Positions 1 through 7,662 of a DNA stretch of 21,822 nt are shown in pieces. The stretch's first letter is position 1. Every line of letters begins with the position of its first letter. The translations under genes were made by a program, and so were the position numbers. The notes below the pieces were generated by a model. The model did no database searches, had not been told where the DNA came from, and was given only the letters and a program-made list of their open reading frames with translations. This stretch comes from Prevotella sp. (GTDB lineage Bacteria; Bacteroidota; Bacteroidia; Bacteroidales; Bacteroidaceae). The stretch lies in assembly GCA_021204735.1 (NCBI GenBank), contig JAJPYV010000229.1, positions 1 to 21,822 on the forward strand, read 5' to 3'.

Positions 1-30
1 TAGGTACACACATCAAACAATTGTATTTAT

Positions 31-47
31 TATCTTTGGTATACCAA
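31..47 (+). promoter_or_regulatory. -7-like box overlapped by a 12-bp perfect palindrome
   Basis: TATCTTTG at 31-38 matches the Bacteroidetes TAnnTTTG element. The palindrome TTGGTATACCAA at 36-47 overlaps its 3' half, the layout expected of an operator over a transcription start. I see no clear -33 TTG at 19-21 bases upstream. If this drives the recombinase, the leader is about 180 nt long. Assignment to that gene is an inference. Confidence 0.3.
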
Positions 48-86
48 GTGAATTAGTAAGAGCAATAATTTTACAGTTATTTCTCA

Positions 87-111
87 AGTATGTACAGTTT
101 TTGCACATACT
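87..111. repeat. Short inverted repeat upstream of the recombinase
   Basis: AGTATGT (87-93) and ACATACT (105-111) are exact reverse complements with an 11-base gap. An overlapping alternative pairing is ACAGT (94-98) with ACTGT (109-113). It could be a recombinase or regulator binding site or a weak hairpin. The arms are short enough to arise by chance in AT-rich DNA. Confidence 0.25.
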
Positions 112-228
112 GTCTAAGATTAATTCTTGACATTCCTCCTACTCTATTAATTTCAAGAAATCTCAAATTGGGGTCTCTTACAAATTTATTTCTCTAAATT
201 TATGCCGTTTTTTTAAAATTTATAATTT

Positions 229-1158
229 ATGGAAAAGAAAAATGTTAGAGAAATTGCAAGTGCATGGAAAGCAGACAAGAAACACTACGTTAAACGGTCT
301 ACGTTTGCATCTTACGCACTCATTTTAGAAAATCACATATTCCCTTATTTCGGGGATATGAATGATTTGAGTGAGAAAACAGTTCAGGAATTTGTTTTGT
401 ATGAAACCAACAACAAGGGATTGAGCAATAAAACCGTAAAGGACGTGTTGATGGTATTGAAAATGATAATGAAATTCGGTGTGAAAAACGAATGGATGAA
501 TTATCACGATTGGGATATCAAATATCCAACAAGCGAAAAGAAAAAGGAATTGGAAGTCCTATCTGTTGTACAACACAGAAAAATTATGGTGTACATTAAA
601 AAGAATTTCACATTCCGTAATCTCGGCGTTTATATCAGTCTTTGTACAGGTCTCCGTATCGGTGAAATATGTGCTTTGAAATGGGGTGATATTGATATCG
701 AAAACGAGACAATTACGGTGTGCAGAACTATTGAGCGAATTTACATCATGGAGGATGGGAAAAAGTACACGGAAATAATTATCAACACCCCTAAAACAAA
801 AAACTCGTACCGTGAAATTCCTATCGTCAAAGAATTGGTCGCTATTTTGAGACCCCTGAAAAAGATTGTTAATGACGATTATTACGTGTTGACCAACGAG
901 GAAAAACCAACCGAACCTCGTACATACCGCAATTATTACGGACGGTTACTCGATAAAATGAAAGTGCCACGACTGAAATATCATGGCCTACGCCACAGTT
1001 TTGCAACACGTTGTATCGAAAGCAATTGCGACTACAAAACTGTTAGTGTGCTGTTGGGGCATTCCAATATCACAACTACCCTGAACCTCTATGTCCATCC
1101 GAACATGGATCAGAAAAAACGTTGTATCGCCAAAATGTTCAAATCATTAGGAAAATAA
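229..1158 (+). CDS. Tyrosine recombinase / phage-type integrase
   Basis: A 309-residue site-specific recombinase that would cut and rejoin DNA through a covalent 3'-phosphotyrosine intermediate. The N-terminal part (about residues 5-85) has the composition of a SAM-like core-binding domain. The C-terminal catalytic domain (about 110-300) has all expected residues: Arg143 in TGLRIGE, a beta-hairpin lysine (189 or 191, in TPKTK), His252 and Arg255 in YHGLRHSFAT, His278 in LLGHSN, and nucleophile Tyr288 in LNLYVHP. It looks intact. No excisionase, relaxase or phage gene lies beside it here, so the substrate is unknown: a mobile element ending left of the window, or a DNA-inversion (phase-variation) system as many Bacteroidetes recombinases serve. 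It converges on the methyltransferase gene with a 34-base gap. Family is confident; role is not. Confidence 0.9.
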   Translation: MEKKNVREIASAWKADKKHYVKRSTFASYALILENHIFPYFGDMNDLSEKTVQEFVLYETNNKGLSNKTVKDVLMVLKMIMKFGVKNEWMNYHDWDIKYPTSEKKKELEVLSVVQHRKIMVYIKKNFTFRNLGVYISLCTGLRIGEICALKWGDIDIENETITVCRTIERIYIMEDGKKYTEIIINTPKTKNSYREIPIVKELVAILRPLKKIVNDDYYVLTNEEKPTEPRTYRNYYGRLLDKMKVPRLKYHGLRHSFATRCIESNCDYKTVSVLLGHSNITTTLNLYVHPNMDQKKRCIAKMFKSLGK

Positions 1159-1178
1159 CAGTTGAATAGTTATTTAAA

Positions 1179-1212
1179 AGTTCAGAAGAAAATCATGATT
1201 TTCTTCTGAACT
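1179..1212 (-). terminator. Perfect 34-bp palindrome, terminator overlapping the methyltransferase stop codon
   Basis: Bases 1179-1195 and 1196-1212 are perfect reverse complements (17 bp each arm, no spacer apart from the few central bases a hairpin loop needs). On the minus strand the hairpin is followed by TTTTAAATAA, so it should terminate the methyltransferase transcript. The minus-strand stop TGA occupies 1195-1193, so the last five sense codons form one arm. On the plus strand no T-run follows, so termination of the recombinase transcript would be weaker. Confidence 0.8.
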
Positions 1213-1951
1213 CAGCGCACACCAGTGCGGTGGCGATAGCCACATTTAAGCTGTCCGCCTTGCAGTTTTCATTGTATGACGGAATGAACAGAGATTTTGT
1301 TATTTTCGACAATATTTCCTGTGAAATACCGTTTCCCTCATTGCCCATTATAATAATTCCCATTGTGGAAAGTTGTTGCTCATATATGTTTTCTCCGTTT
1401 AATGATGTTCCATATACAGGTGTGCCCTCTGGAAGATTGTCAAGCAGTTTGTTAAAGTCAGTATATATAATGTTTACGTGAGCGATGCTCCCCATAGTGG
1501 CTTGTACCACTTTTGGATTGAATGCGTCTGCCGTGTCCTCGCTGCAAAGTAATGTGGAAATTCCAAACCAGTCGGCAATTCTTATTATCGTTCCGAGATT
1601 GCCAGGATCTTGCACCCTGTCAAGGGCAAGGCACAATTCGTTTTTTAAGACAGACATGTCAAGTACAGGTTGTGGAATGTCAAACAGCCCAATAACCTGT
1701 TGTGGGTGCTGTAAAAAACTCACTTTCCGTAATTCCTCATCCGTAACCACTACATCTTGCTGTCTCGGAATAATACCTTTTTCATCATACCACTTCTCAA
1801 TTGCAATAAGTTGCTTTGCTGTCATAACATCCATTAAATCATTCACAATCTTCGGTGTTTCGGCAACGAACACGCCATCATTTGCACGGTTCTTTTTCAA
1901 TTCCAAAGAGTGGACGTATTTAATAAGATTTTTACTAACCATCGTCTTCAT
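1193..1951 (-). CDS. TrmH/SpoU-family RNA 2'-O-methyltransferase
   Basis: A 252-residue enzyme of the SPOUT superfamily that transfers a methyl group from S-adenosylmethionine to a ribose 2'-OH in rRNA or tRNA. An N-terminal substrate-binding domain (about 1-95) has the SpoU_sub_bind pattern (NLIKYVHSLELKKNR, VFVAETPKIV). The catalytic domain carries the three SPOUT motifs: motif 1 DRVQDPGNLGTIIRIADWFG (111-130) with the conserved Asn118 and Arg124, motif 2 IMGNEGNGIS (201-210), and motif 3 around SLNVAIATALVCAEF (234-248), which form the trefoil-knot cofactor site. It looks most like RlmB/TrmH-type rRNA methylases, but the modified nucleotide cannot be read from sequence. The start at 1951 was chosen because a -7 box lies about 26 bases upstream; ATG at 1942 is an alternative. 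It is transcribed divergently from tamL. Confidence 0.88.
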   Translation of the reverse strand: MKTMVSKNLIKYVHSLELKKNRANDGVFVAETPKIVNDLMDVMTAKQLIAIEKWYDEKGIIPRQQDVVVTDEELRKVSFLQHPQQVIGLFDIPQPVLDMSVLKNELCLALDRVQDPGNLGTIIRIADWFGISTLLCSEDTADAFNPKVVQATMGSIAHVNIIYTDFNKLLDNLPEGTPVYGTSLNGENIYEQQLSTMGIIIMGNEGNGISQEILSKITKSLFIPSYNENCKADSLNVAIATALVCAEFRRKS

Positions 1952-1976
1952 TTTAAATTCATTACACTATGCACCA

Positions 1977-1984
1977 CAAAAATA
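1977..1984 (-). promoter_or_regulatory. -7 box of the RNA methyltransferase promoter
   Basis: Minus-strand TATTTTTG matches TAnnTTTG and lies about 26 bases upstream of the start at 1951. The -33 element is weak: TGTG about 20 bases further upstream. It sits back to back with the tamL -7 box. Confidence 0.45.
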
Positions 1985-1996
1985 CTGATTTTTTAT

Positions 1997-2004
1997 TATT
2001 TTTG
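1997..2004 (+). promoter_or_regulatory. -7 box of the tamL promoter
   Basis: TATTTTTG followed by CACATTG resembles Bacteroidetes promoters and ends 20 bases before the tamL ATG, implying a short leader. No clear -33 element is visible. Only 12 bases separate it from the opposing -7 box, so the two polymerases probably compete for this site. Confidence 0.45.
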
Positions 2005-2024
2005 CACATTGAAAATGACTTTTA

Positions 2025-4238
2025 ATGAGAAAACAAGCACTAAATATATCATTTTTACTTGTTGTCATACTTACATTGTTCGGCTGCTCGGCTTCCAAAT
2101 TCATTCCAGAAGGCCAGTATATGTTGGACAATGTGGGCATAAAGTCTGATACTAAGGCAGTTCGAGCCAACCAATTGGAACCATACATCCGACAGAAAGG
2201 AAACTCCAAATGGTTCTCTGTATTGAAAGTGCCGTTGGGTACATACGCTTTGGCTGGTAGGGACACCACAAAATGGATTAACCGCAAACTTAAGGATTGG
2301 GGCGAGAACCCCGTATTGATGGATACGTTGCAAGCCGACCTAACCTGCAACGATATCGGCAACGTGCTTCATGGTATGGGTTATGTCAAAGCCTTTGTGG
2401 ATTACGATATCCAATTTGAGAAAAAGAAAAAGGTGAAAATCGTATATAATCTGCATACCGGTCCATTGTATTGTATCAATTCCATAAAATACGATATACA
2501 GGACGAAAAGATTGCAGTCATTCTTGGACGTCGTAACGTCCCGAAAACGAAATTATATGAGGGAATGTCTTTTCAAGTAAATGCCCTTGAAGACGAGCGA
2601 AAACGCATAAGCAATTACTTGAACGATAATGGATATTTTGCTTTCAACAAGGATTTTATAACATTTACTGCAGATACTGTCAAAGGGAGTAATTCAATTG
2701 ACTTGACGCTTCATTTGCACAAGAATTTCAGAGGTAAAGACAGCGAGGTCGACCATAAGCAATATACAATAAATAATGTTACATACTCTCCTGGCGGAGG
2801 AAGCGATAAAATACCTCTGCGTAATTCGGTATTGAAGGAAAGTACAATGATTGAGCAGGGGAAATTGTTCTGTGCAAGTGATTTGCAGAAAACCTACAAT
2901 AAGTTCAGCAGGTTAGGAATAATAAAATACACTAATATAAAATTCACGGAAATCACTGACAGTAACCTAATTGACTGCAATATCGAGATCAGTACCAACA
3001 AGGTGAACAGTATCAGTTTTCAGCCTGAGGGGACAAATACATCAGGCGATTTAGGTGCTGCGGCCTCTCTCACCTACGAGAACAGGAATATCTTCAAGGG
3101 ATCTGAGACTTTCAGTGTGAAGCTACGTGGTGCATTTGAGGCTATAACAGGTCTGGAAGGATACCAGAACCAAAATTACATGGAATACAGTCTTGAAACC
3201 ACGTTGACATTTCCTCGCTTCATCGTCCCTTTCCTGTCAAAAAGTTATAAAAGGAGGTCTTCGGCAGTCTCAGAACTCACTGCAAGTTATAATATGCAGA
3301 ACCGACCAGAGTTTCACCGCCGACTGTTTGATGCTGGATGGAGATATAAATGGAACAATTCCTCTAAAAGAAAGACTTTTAAAGTTGACTTGCTTGAACT
3401 GAATTATATTTATATGCCATGGATTTCAGCTACTTTCAAGGAAGAATATCTCGACAATTCCACCAGTAGGAACTCTATCCTTAAATACAATTATGAGGAT
3501 TTGTTCATAATGAAACTCGGTTTTGGCATGACTTACAACAACGGTAATGATGCATATAAGATAAATGTGGAAAGTTCAGGTAATCTTCTTGACGGGTTGA
3601 CTAACTTGTTCGGAAGCAAGGTGAACAGTGACGGGCAAAATACCTTATTTAATATAGCATTCGCACAATATGTGAAGGGCGACTTTGATTATACCCACTT
3701 GTTCCGTTTTACCCAAAACAACAATCTTGCTTTCCATTTCGGTTTCGGCATTGCATATCCTTACGGCAACAGTAAGGTGCTACCTTTTGAGAAACGATAT
3801 TTCTCTGGTGGTGCCAACTCTGTCAGAGGATGGAGCGTCAGAGGACTTGGCCCTGGCAAGTATAAGGGTTCTAATGGTTCGATTGACTTTATCAACCAGA
3901 CAGGCGACTTGAAATTGGATATAAATCTTGAATGGCGCACCCTCTTGTTCTGGAAATTCTATGGGGCAGTCTTTGCTGATGCAGGTAATATCTGGACTTT
4001 GCGCTATTACGAAGAACAGCCTGGCGGACAATTTGACATAACTACCTTTTATAAGCAGATAGCTGTGGCGTATGGCATCGGCATACGACTGAATTTTGAT
4101 TATTTCATTCTCCGTTTTGATATGGGTATGAAAGCAATTAACCCTGCATACGATACACAACAGGAGCATTATGCTATTTTCCACCCTGATTTCAGTCGTG
4201 ATTTTACTTTTCATTTTGCCGTAGGACTTCCTTTTTAA
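2025..4238 (+). CDS. tamL: TamL: lipoprotein BamA/TamA-superfamily outer-membrane barrel
   Basis: A 737-residue outer-membrane protein of the Omp85/BamA superfamily. The N terminus is a type II signal peptide: Arg/Lys, a hydrophobic stretch 8-19, then lipobox LFGC with lipidated Cys21. A lipid anchor on a BamA-like barrel marks the Bacteroidetes TamL branch. POTRA-like repeats occupy roughly 30-330 (for example GMGYVKAFVDYDI and NDNGYFAFNKDF). The C-terminal barrel (about 350-737) has the superfamily signature VRGW at 600-603 after RYFSGGANS and ends in Phe, as an outer-membrane beta-signal does. It is expected to work with the inner-membrane-anchored TamB, encoded about 11 kb away in this window, in assembling or supplying lipid to the outer membrane. 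No close partner gene lies next to it; the divergent neighbour is an RNA methyltransferase. The sequence shows only the superfamily and lipobox; the partnership is family knowledge. Confidence 0.85.
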   Translation: MRKQALNISFLLVVILTLFGCSASKFIPEGQYMLDNVGIKSDTKAVRANQLEPYIRQKGNSKWFSVLKVPLGTYALAGRDTTKWINRKLKDWGENPVLMDTLQADLTCNDIGNVLHGMGYVKAFVDYDIQFEKKKKVKIVYNLHTGPLYCINSIKYDIQDEKIAVILGRRNVPKTKLYEGMSFQVNALEDERKRISNYLNDNGYFAFNKDFITFTADTVKGSNSIDLTLHLHKNFRGKDSEVDHKQYTINNVTYSPGGGSDKIPLRNSVLKESTMIEQGKLFCASDLQKTYNKFSRLGIIKYTNIKFTEITDSNLIDCNIEISTNKVNSISFQPEGTNTSGDLGAAASLTYENRNIFKGSETFSVKLRGAFEAITGLEGYQNQNYMEYSLETTLTFPRFIVPFLSKSYKRRSSAVSELTASYNMQNRPEFHRRLFDAGWRYKWNNSSKRKTFKVDLLELNYIYMPWISATFKEEYLDNSTSRNSILKYNYEDLFIMKLGFGMTYNNGNDAYKINVESSGNLLDGLTNLFGSKVNSDGQNTLFNIAFAQYVKGDFDYTHLFRFTQNNNLAFHFGFGIAYPYGNSKVLPFEKRYFSGGANSVRGWSVRGLGPGKYKGSNGSIDFINQTGDLKLDINLEWRTLLFWKFYGAVFADAGNIWTLRYYEEQPGGQFDITTFYKQIAVAYGIGIRLNFDYFILRFDMGMKAINPAYDTQQEHYAIFHPDFSRDFTFHFAVGLPF

Positions 4239-4324
4239 TCTCTATATATTATACAATTGCGTTAATTTTCAATTATTTGTCTGATATATTTTGCTTAAAT
4301 TCGTATATTTAAATCTTTTTTTCG

Positions 4325-4332
4325 TACTTTTG
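4325..4332 (+). promoter_or_regulatory. -7 box of the nqr operon promoter
   Basis: TACTTTTG followed by CACCGCA matches the Bacteroidetes -7 element and lies 44 bases before the nqrA ATG. TTTG at 4290-4293 is about 31 bases upstream, too far for a standard -33, so the upstream element is unclear. This is the only good promoter candidate before nqrA. Confidence 0.55.
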
Positions 4333-4376
4333 CACCGCATTTTATTTATTCATACGTCATACAGTAATTTAGTTTT

Positions 4377-5726
4377 ATGACAAAAGTTTTTAAGCTACAC
4401 AAGGGTTTGGACATTCACCTCAAGGGCAAAGCTGACAAGGTCAGAAAGCAAATCCCCATATCTGGCGAGGTAGCTCTTTCTCCCGATTCTTTCCCTGGTA
4501 TTGTTCCTAAGGTTATTGTCCGTGAGGGGCAGCAGGTAAAGGCAGGTGATGCTTTGTTTGTAAACAAACAGCATCCTGAAATCGGCTTTTCCTCCCCAGT
4601 AAGCGGTACAGTAACTGCCATAGTTAGAGGGCAGAGGCGAAAAGTCCTTAAAGTAATTGTTAAACCAGACGCAAAACAGCAGTTTGTCGATTTTGGTAAA
4701 AAGATTGTTGGTAAGATGTCCTCACAAGAGGTCATTGACTCACTCTCTAAGGCGGGTCTTTTGGGCTATATCAACCAGTTGCCTTACGCCGTTTCCACCA
4801 ACGCTGATGCGATGCCTAAAGGTATTTTCGTCAGTGCGTTGCGTGATAAACCGCTCGCTGCTGATTTCGAGTATGAGTTGCAAGGCAACGAGAATGACTT
4901 CCAAACAGGTCTTACCGCTCTTTCTAAAGTGGCAAAGACATATTTGGGTATAGGTCGTGAGCAGAGTTCCCAGTGCCTACGTCAGGCAAAAGATGTTGAG
5001 GTCAACATTTTTGAGGGCAAATGCCCTGCCGGTAACGTCGGCGTACAAATCAACCACATTTCTCCTGTCAGCAAGGGTGAAATAGTTTGGACTGTTGATC
5101 CATCAGCTGTTATATTCTTTGGTCGTCTTTTCAATACAGGCAAGGTTGACTTGCGCCGCACTATCGCCATTGTTGGTAGTGAGGTTAAGTCGCCTACATA
5201 CGCAGATGTTATTGTGGGTCAGAAAATATCTGAAATGCTGAAAGATAACCTCACGCACTCTGACAGTATTAGAATCATCAACGGCAATGTACTTACGGGT
5301 TGCAAGGCTTCCATGGATGATTTTCTTGATGCTCATGCTTCTGAAATCACAGTAATTCCTGAAGGAGACCATGCAGACGAGATGTTCGGTTGGATAATGC
5401 CCCGTCTCAATGAGTTTTCCGTAAACAGGAGTTATCTCAGTTGGCTGATGAAGGGCAAGGAATATGTGCTTGACTCCCGTATCAAAGGTGGCGAGCGTCA
5501 CATGATAATGAGCGGCGAGTACAACAAGGTATTCCCGATGGATATTTACCCCGAATACCTTATCAAGGCTATTATCACGGAAGATATCGACAAGATGGAA
5601 GCTCTTGGTATCTATGAGGTATCACCTGAAGATTTTGCTCTTGCAGAGTTCGTGGATTCTTCCAAACTGGAACTCCAGTATATTGTCCGCAAGGGTCTTG
5701 ACATGCTAAGAAAAGAGAATGCATGA
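4377..5726 (+). CDS. nqrA: Na+-translocating NADH:quinone reductase subunit A
   Basis: A 449-residue peripheral, cytoplasmic-facing subunit of the Na+-NQR complex, which oxidises NADH, reduces quinone and pumps Na+ outward. Length and sequence match the family (about 446-450). The N-terminal half has the biotinyl/barrel-sandwich-like region typical of NqrA and RnfC, seen in GLDIHLKGKAD (9-19), PKVIVREGQQVKAGDALF and GFSSPVSGTVTAIVRGQRRKVLKVIV. The C-terminal half contains ERHMIMSGEYNKVFPMDIYPEYL, a conserved NqrA stretch. No membrane span or cofactor motif is visible. It is the first gene of the operon, 34 bases before nqrB, in canonical order A-F. The start is the ATG behind the 4325 promoter box; no strong Shine-Dalgarno sequence precedes it. 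Confidence 0.97.
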   Translation: MTKVFKLHKGLDIHLKGKADKVRKQIPISGEVALSPDSFPGIVPKVIVREGQQVKAGDALFVNKQHPEIGFSSPVSGTVTAIVRGQRRKVLKVIVKPDAKQQFVDFGKKIVGKMSSQEVIDSLSKAGLLGYINQLPYAVSTNADAMPKGIFVSALRDKPLAADFEYELQGNENDFQTGLTALSKVAKTYLGIGREQSSQCLRQAKDVEVNIFEGKCPAGNVGVQINHISPVSKGEIVWTVDPSAVIFFGRLFNTGKVDLRRTIAIVGSEVKSPTYADVIVGQKISEMLKDNLTHSDSIRIINGNVLTGCKASMDDFLDAHASEITVIPEGDHADEMFGWIMPRLNEFSVNRSYLSWLMKGKEYVLDSRIKGGERHMIMSGEYNKVFPMDIYPEYLIKAIITEDIDKMEALGIYEVSPEDFALAEFVDSSKLELQYIVRKGLDMLRKENA

Positions 5727-5760
5727 TAATATATTTCTTAATTCATAATTCTTATTTCAA

Positions 5761-6918
5761 ATGAGTTTACGAAAATATTTAGATAATATAAAGCCGACCT
5801 TCGAGAAGGGTGGCAAGTTGCACTGGCTCAACAGTTTTTATGAGGGCATGGAGTCATTCATGTTCGTGCCTAATACTACGGCAAAGAGCGGTGTGAACAT
5901 CCACGATGCAATCGACTCGAAGCGTATTATGAGTATTGTGGTGATAGCTCTCATACCTGCGTTGCTCTTCGGTATGTACAATGTGGGTTATCAGAATTAT
6001 CTTGCCGCAGGAACACTCTCTGATGCTACTTTTATAGAAGTGTTTGTTTACGGCTTGTTGGCTGTTTTGCCAAAAATCATAGTCAGTTATGTTGTCGGTC
6101 TGGCAATTGAGTTTGCTTGGGCACAGATGAAGGGCGAGGAAATACAAGAAGGTTTTTTGGTTAGCGGTATTATCATACCGATGATAATACCAATTAACTG
6201 TCCTCTTTGGATTTTGGCTATCGCTGTTGCATTCTCTGTTATCTTTGTTAAAGAGATTTTTGGTGGCACTGGTATGAACATCTTCAATGTTGCTCTTGCC
6301 GCACGTGCTTTCCTTTTCTTCTCCTACCCTACTAAGATGAGCGGTGACACAGTTTGGGTGGCTAATGATACTATTTTTGGCTTGGGCAACACTTTGCCTG
6401 ATACTTTCACTGAGGCTACTCCACTCGCACAGATTGCAACAAATTCTGACGTTCCAACATCATTATGTGATATGTTCTGCGGTTTCATTCCTGGTTCTAT
6501 TGGTGAGACGAGTGTCATAGCAATTGCAATCGGTGCGGTAATCCTTTTGGTAACTGGAATTGCAAGTTGGAAGACTATGCTTAGCGTATTTGTTGGTGGT
6601 GGTCTGATGGCTGCTCTGTTCTCTGCTATTGGTCTCACTTCAATTCCATGGTATGAGCACCTTATCTTAGGTGGCTTCTGCTTCGGTGCTGTTTTCATGG
6701 CTACCGACCCAGTAACATCAGCTCGCACCGAGTCGGGCAAGTGGGTCTACGGTATTCTCATCGGTATCGTGGCAGTTGTAATCCGTGTTATGAACCCTGG
6801 TTATCCTGAGGGCATGATGCTCGCTATACTTCTGATGAATATGTTTGCTCCGTTAATCGACTATTGTGTCGTGCAGCGCAACATCTCTGCAAGGGCAAAA
6901 CGAACTGCTGTTAAATGA
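5761..6918 (+). CDS. nqrB: Na+-translocating NADH:quinone reductase subunit B
   Basis: A 385-residue integral membrane subunit that carries covalently bound FMN and, from work on the Vibrio complex, riboflavin, and forms much of the Na+ channel. Several hydrophobic helices are visible (about 55-72, 90-118, 132-162, 255-275, 280-300, 305-320, 330-350, 352-370). The likely FMN-threonine is Thr220 in DTFTEAT (214-220), fitting the flavin-transfer pattern Dxx(s/t)gAT except that Glu replaces the usual Gly. GGTGMNIFNVALAARAFLFF (168-187) is highly conserved in NqrB and RnfD. Attaching FMN needs ApbE, which is not in this window. The gene ends inside the upstream in-frame ATG of nqrC, so the two are tightly coupled. 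Confidence 0.97.
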   Translation: MSLRKYLDNIKPTFEKGGKLHWLNSFYEGMESFMFVPNTTAKSGVNIHDAIDSKRIMSIVVIALIPALLFGMYNVGYQNYLAAGTLSDATFIEVFVYGLLAVLPKIIVSYVVGLAIEFAWAQMKGEEIQEGFLVSGIIIPMIIPINCPLWILAIAVAFSVIFVKEIFGGTGMNIFNVALAARAFLFFSYPTKMSGDTVWVANDTIFGLGNTLPDTFTEATPLAQIATNSDVPTSLCDMFCGFIPGSIGETSVIAIAIGAVILLVTGIASWKTMLSVFVGGGLMAALFSAIGLTSIPWYEHLILGGFCFGAVFMATDPVTSARTESGKWVYGILIGIVAVVIRVMNPGYPEGMMLAILLMNMFAPLIDYCVVQRNISARAKRTAVK

Positions 6919-6926
6919 AAAGGAGG
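6919..6926 (+). promoter_or_regulatory. Strong Shine-Dalgarno site that sets the nqrC start
   Basis: AAAGGAGG, six bases before ATG at 6933. It lies inside the first codons of a longer in-frame reading from 6915, so the true start is most likely 6933. Strong sites like this are uncommon in Bacteroidetes. Confidence 0.7.
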
Positions 6927-6932
6927 TATGTT

Positions 6933-7649
6933 ATGGCAAAATTAAATACAAATTCCAATACTTATACGGTACTTTATTCAGTAGTAATCGTTATAGTCGT
7001 TGCGTTCTTATTAGCTTTTGTTTCAAGTTATCTTAAACCGAAACAAGACGTAAATGTAGCTCTTGACAAGAAAAAGCAGATTCTCGCTGCTTTGAACATC
7101 CGTGATCTCTCTGACGCTCAGGTTGAGCAGAAATATAATGAGGTGATTATAAGTGATAATATTATTGATGAGCAAGATAATCTCGTGGCTCAAGGTACGA
7201 AAGGCGGTGAGAATGTTGGTTTTAAGCTCGGCAGTGCTGACTACAAGGAAGGCAGGTTAGCTGTTTATATATGCAATATCGACGGCAACATAAAGTATGT
7301 TGTTCCTGTATATGGAATGGGTCTTTGGGGACCTATCAGTGGATATATAGCTATTGATGATGACAAGTGCACCATATATGGCGCATATTTTACTCATGAG
7401 AGTGAGACAGCCGGCTTAGGTGCAGAGATTAAGGACAATAAGCAGTGGCAGGCACAATTCCAAGGCAAGAAAATCTTCAAAGATGGTACTGATGGCATTG
7501 CACTTGAAGTTGTGAAGAAGAATGAAGTGAAAGATCCAACAGTTCAGTGTGATGCCGTTACAGGTGCTACACTAACATCCAATGGCGTCAGTCTGATGTT
7601 GCAAGATTGTCTCAGCAAATACATAGAATTCTTAAACGATAAACAATAA
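6933..7649 (+). CDS. nqrC: Na+-translocating NADH:quinone reductase subunit C
   Basis: A 238-residue subunit with one N-terminal transmembrane helix (about residues 12-33) and a periplasmic FMN-binding domain; it takes part in the electron path across the membrane. The covalent flavin site is clear: DAVTGATLTS near the C terminus matches Dxx(s/t)gAT, with the acceptor threonine at residue 213 counting from this start. HESETAGLGAEI is the conserved NqrC/RnfG stretch that packs on the flavin. I chose ATG at 6933 because AAAGGAGG lies six bases before it; the in-frame ATG at 6915 would overlap nqrB and put the ribosome site inside the gene. It is 13 bases ahead of nqrD. Confidence 0.95.
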   Translation: MAKLNTNSNTYTVLYSVVIVIVVAFLLAFVSSYLKPKQDVNVALDKKKQILAALNIRDLSDAQVEQKYNEVIISDNIIDEQDNLVAQGTKGGENVGFKLGSADYKEGRLAVYICNIDGNIKYVVPVYGMGLWGPISGYIAIDDDKCTIYGAYFTHESETAGLGAEIKDNKQWQAQFQGKKIFKDGTDGIALEVVKKNEVKDPTVQCDAVTGATLTSNGVSLMLQDCLSKYIEFLNDKQ

Positions 7650-7662
7650 GGAGGGGAAAATT

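Larger units (their letters stand above)
1..228. other. AT-rich non-coding region upstream of the recombinase gene
   Basis: No convincing gene is visible. A frame open from base 2 to about base 127 encodes about 41 residues with no recognisable family and is probably chance. The stretch holds a TATCTTTG -7-like box (31-38), an overlapping 12-bp palindrome (36-47), an inverted repeat (87-93 with 105-111) and three copies of AAATTTAT between about 182 and 224. This could be the control region of the recombinase or the end of the element that carries it. Confidence 0.5.

Noticed and set aside
2..127. Plus-strand frame open from the window edge (about 41 codons) as the end of a gene
   Set aside because: The translation is AT-driven hydrophobic sequence with no family likeness, and the region looks regulatory.
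100..150. Minus-strand 18-codon ORF starting ATG just after AGGAGG, ahead of the recombinase
   Set aside because: The ribosome site is only about one base from the ATG, too close to work, and the ORF is very short.
1485..1988. 167-codon plus-strand ORF
   Set aside because: It is the antisense shadow of the RNA methyltransferase gene, whose frame has clear SPOUT motifs.
3780..4214. 144-codon minus-strand ORF in tamL
   Set aside because: It lies wholly opposite the conserved barrel region, including the VRGW motif, and has no recognisable domain.
6324..6740. 138-codon minus-strand ORF in nqrB
   Set aside because: It lies opposite conserved NqrB helices and reflects their codon bias.
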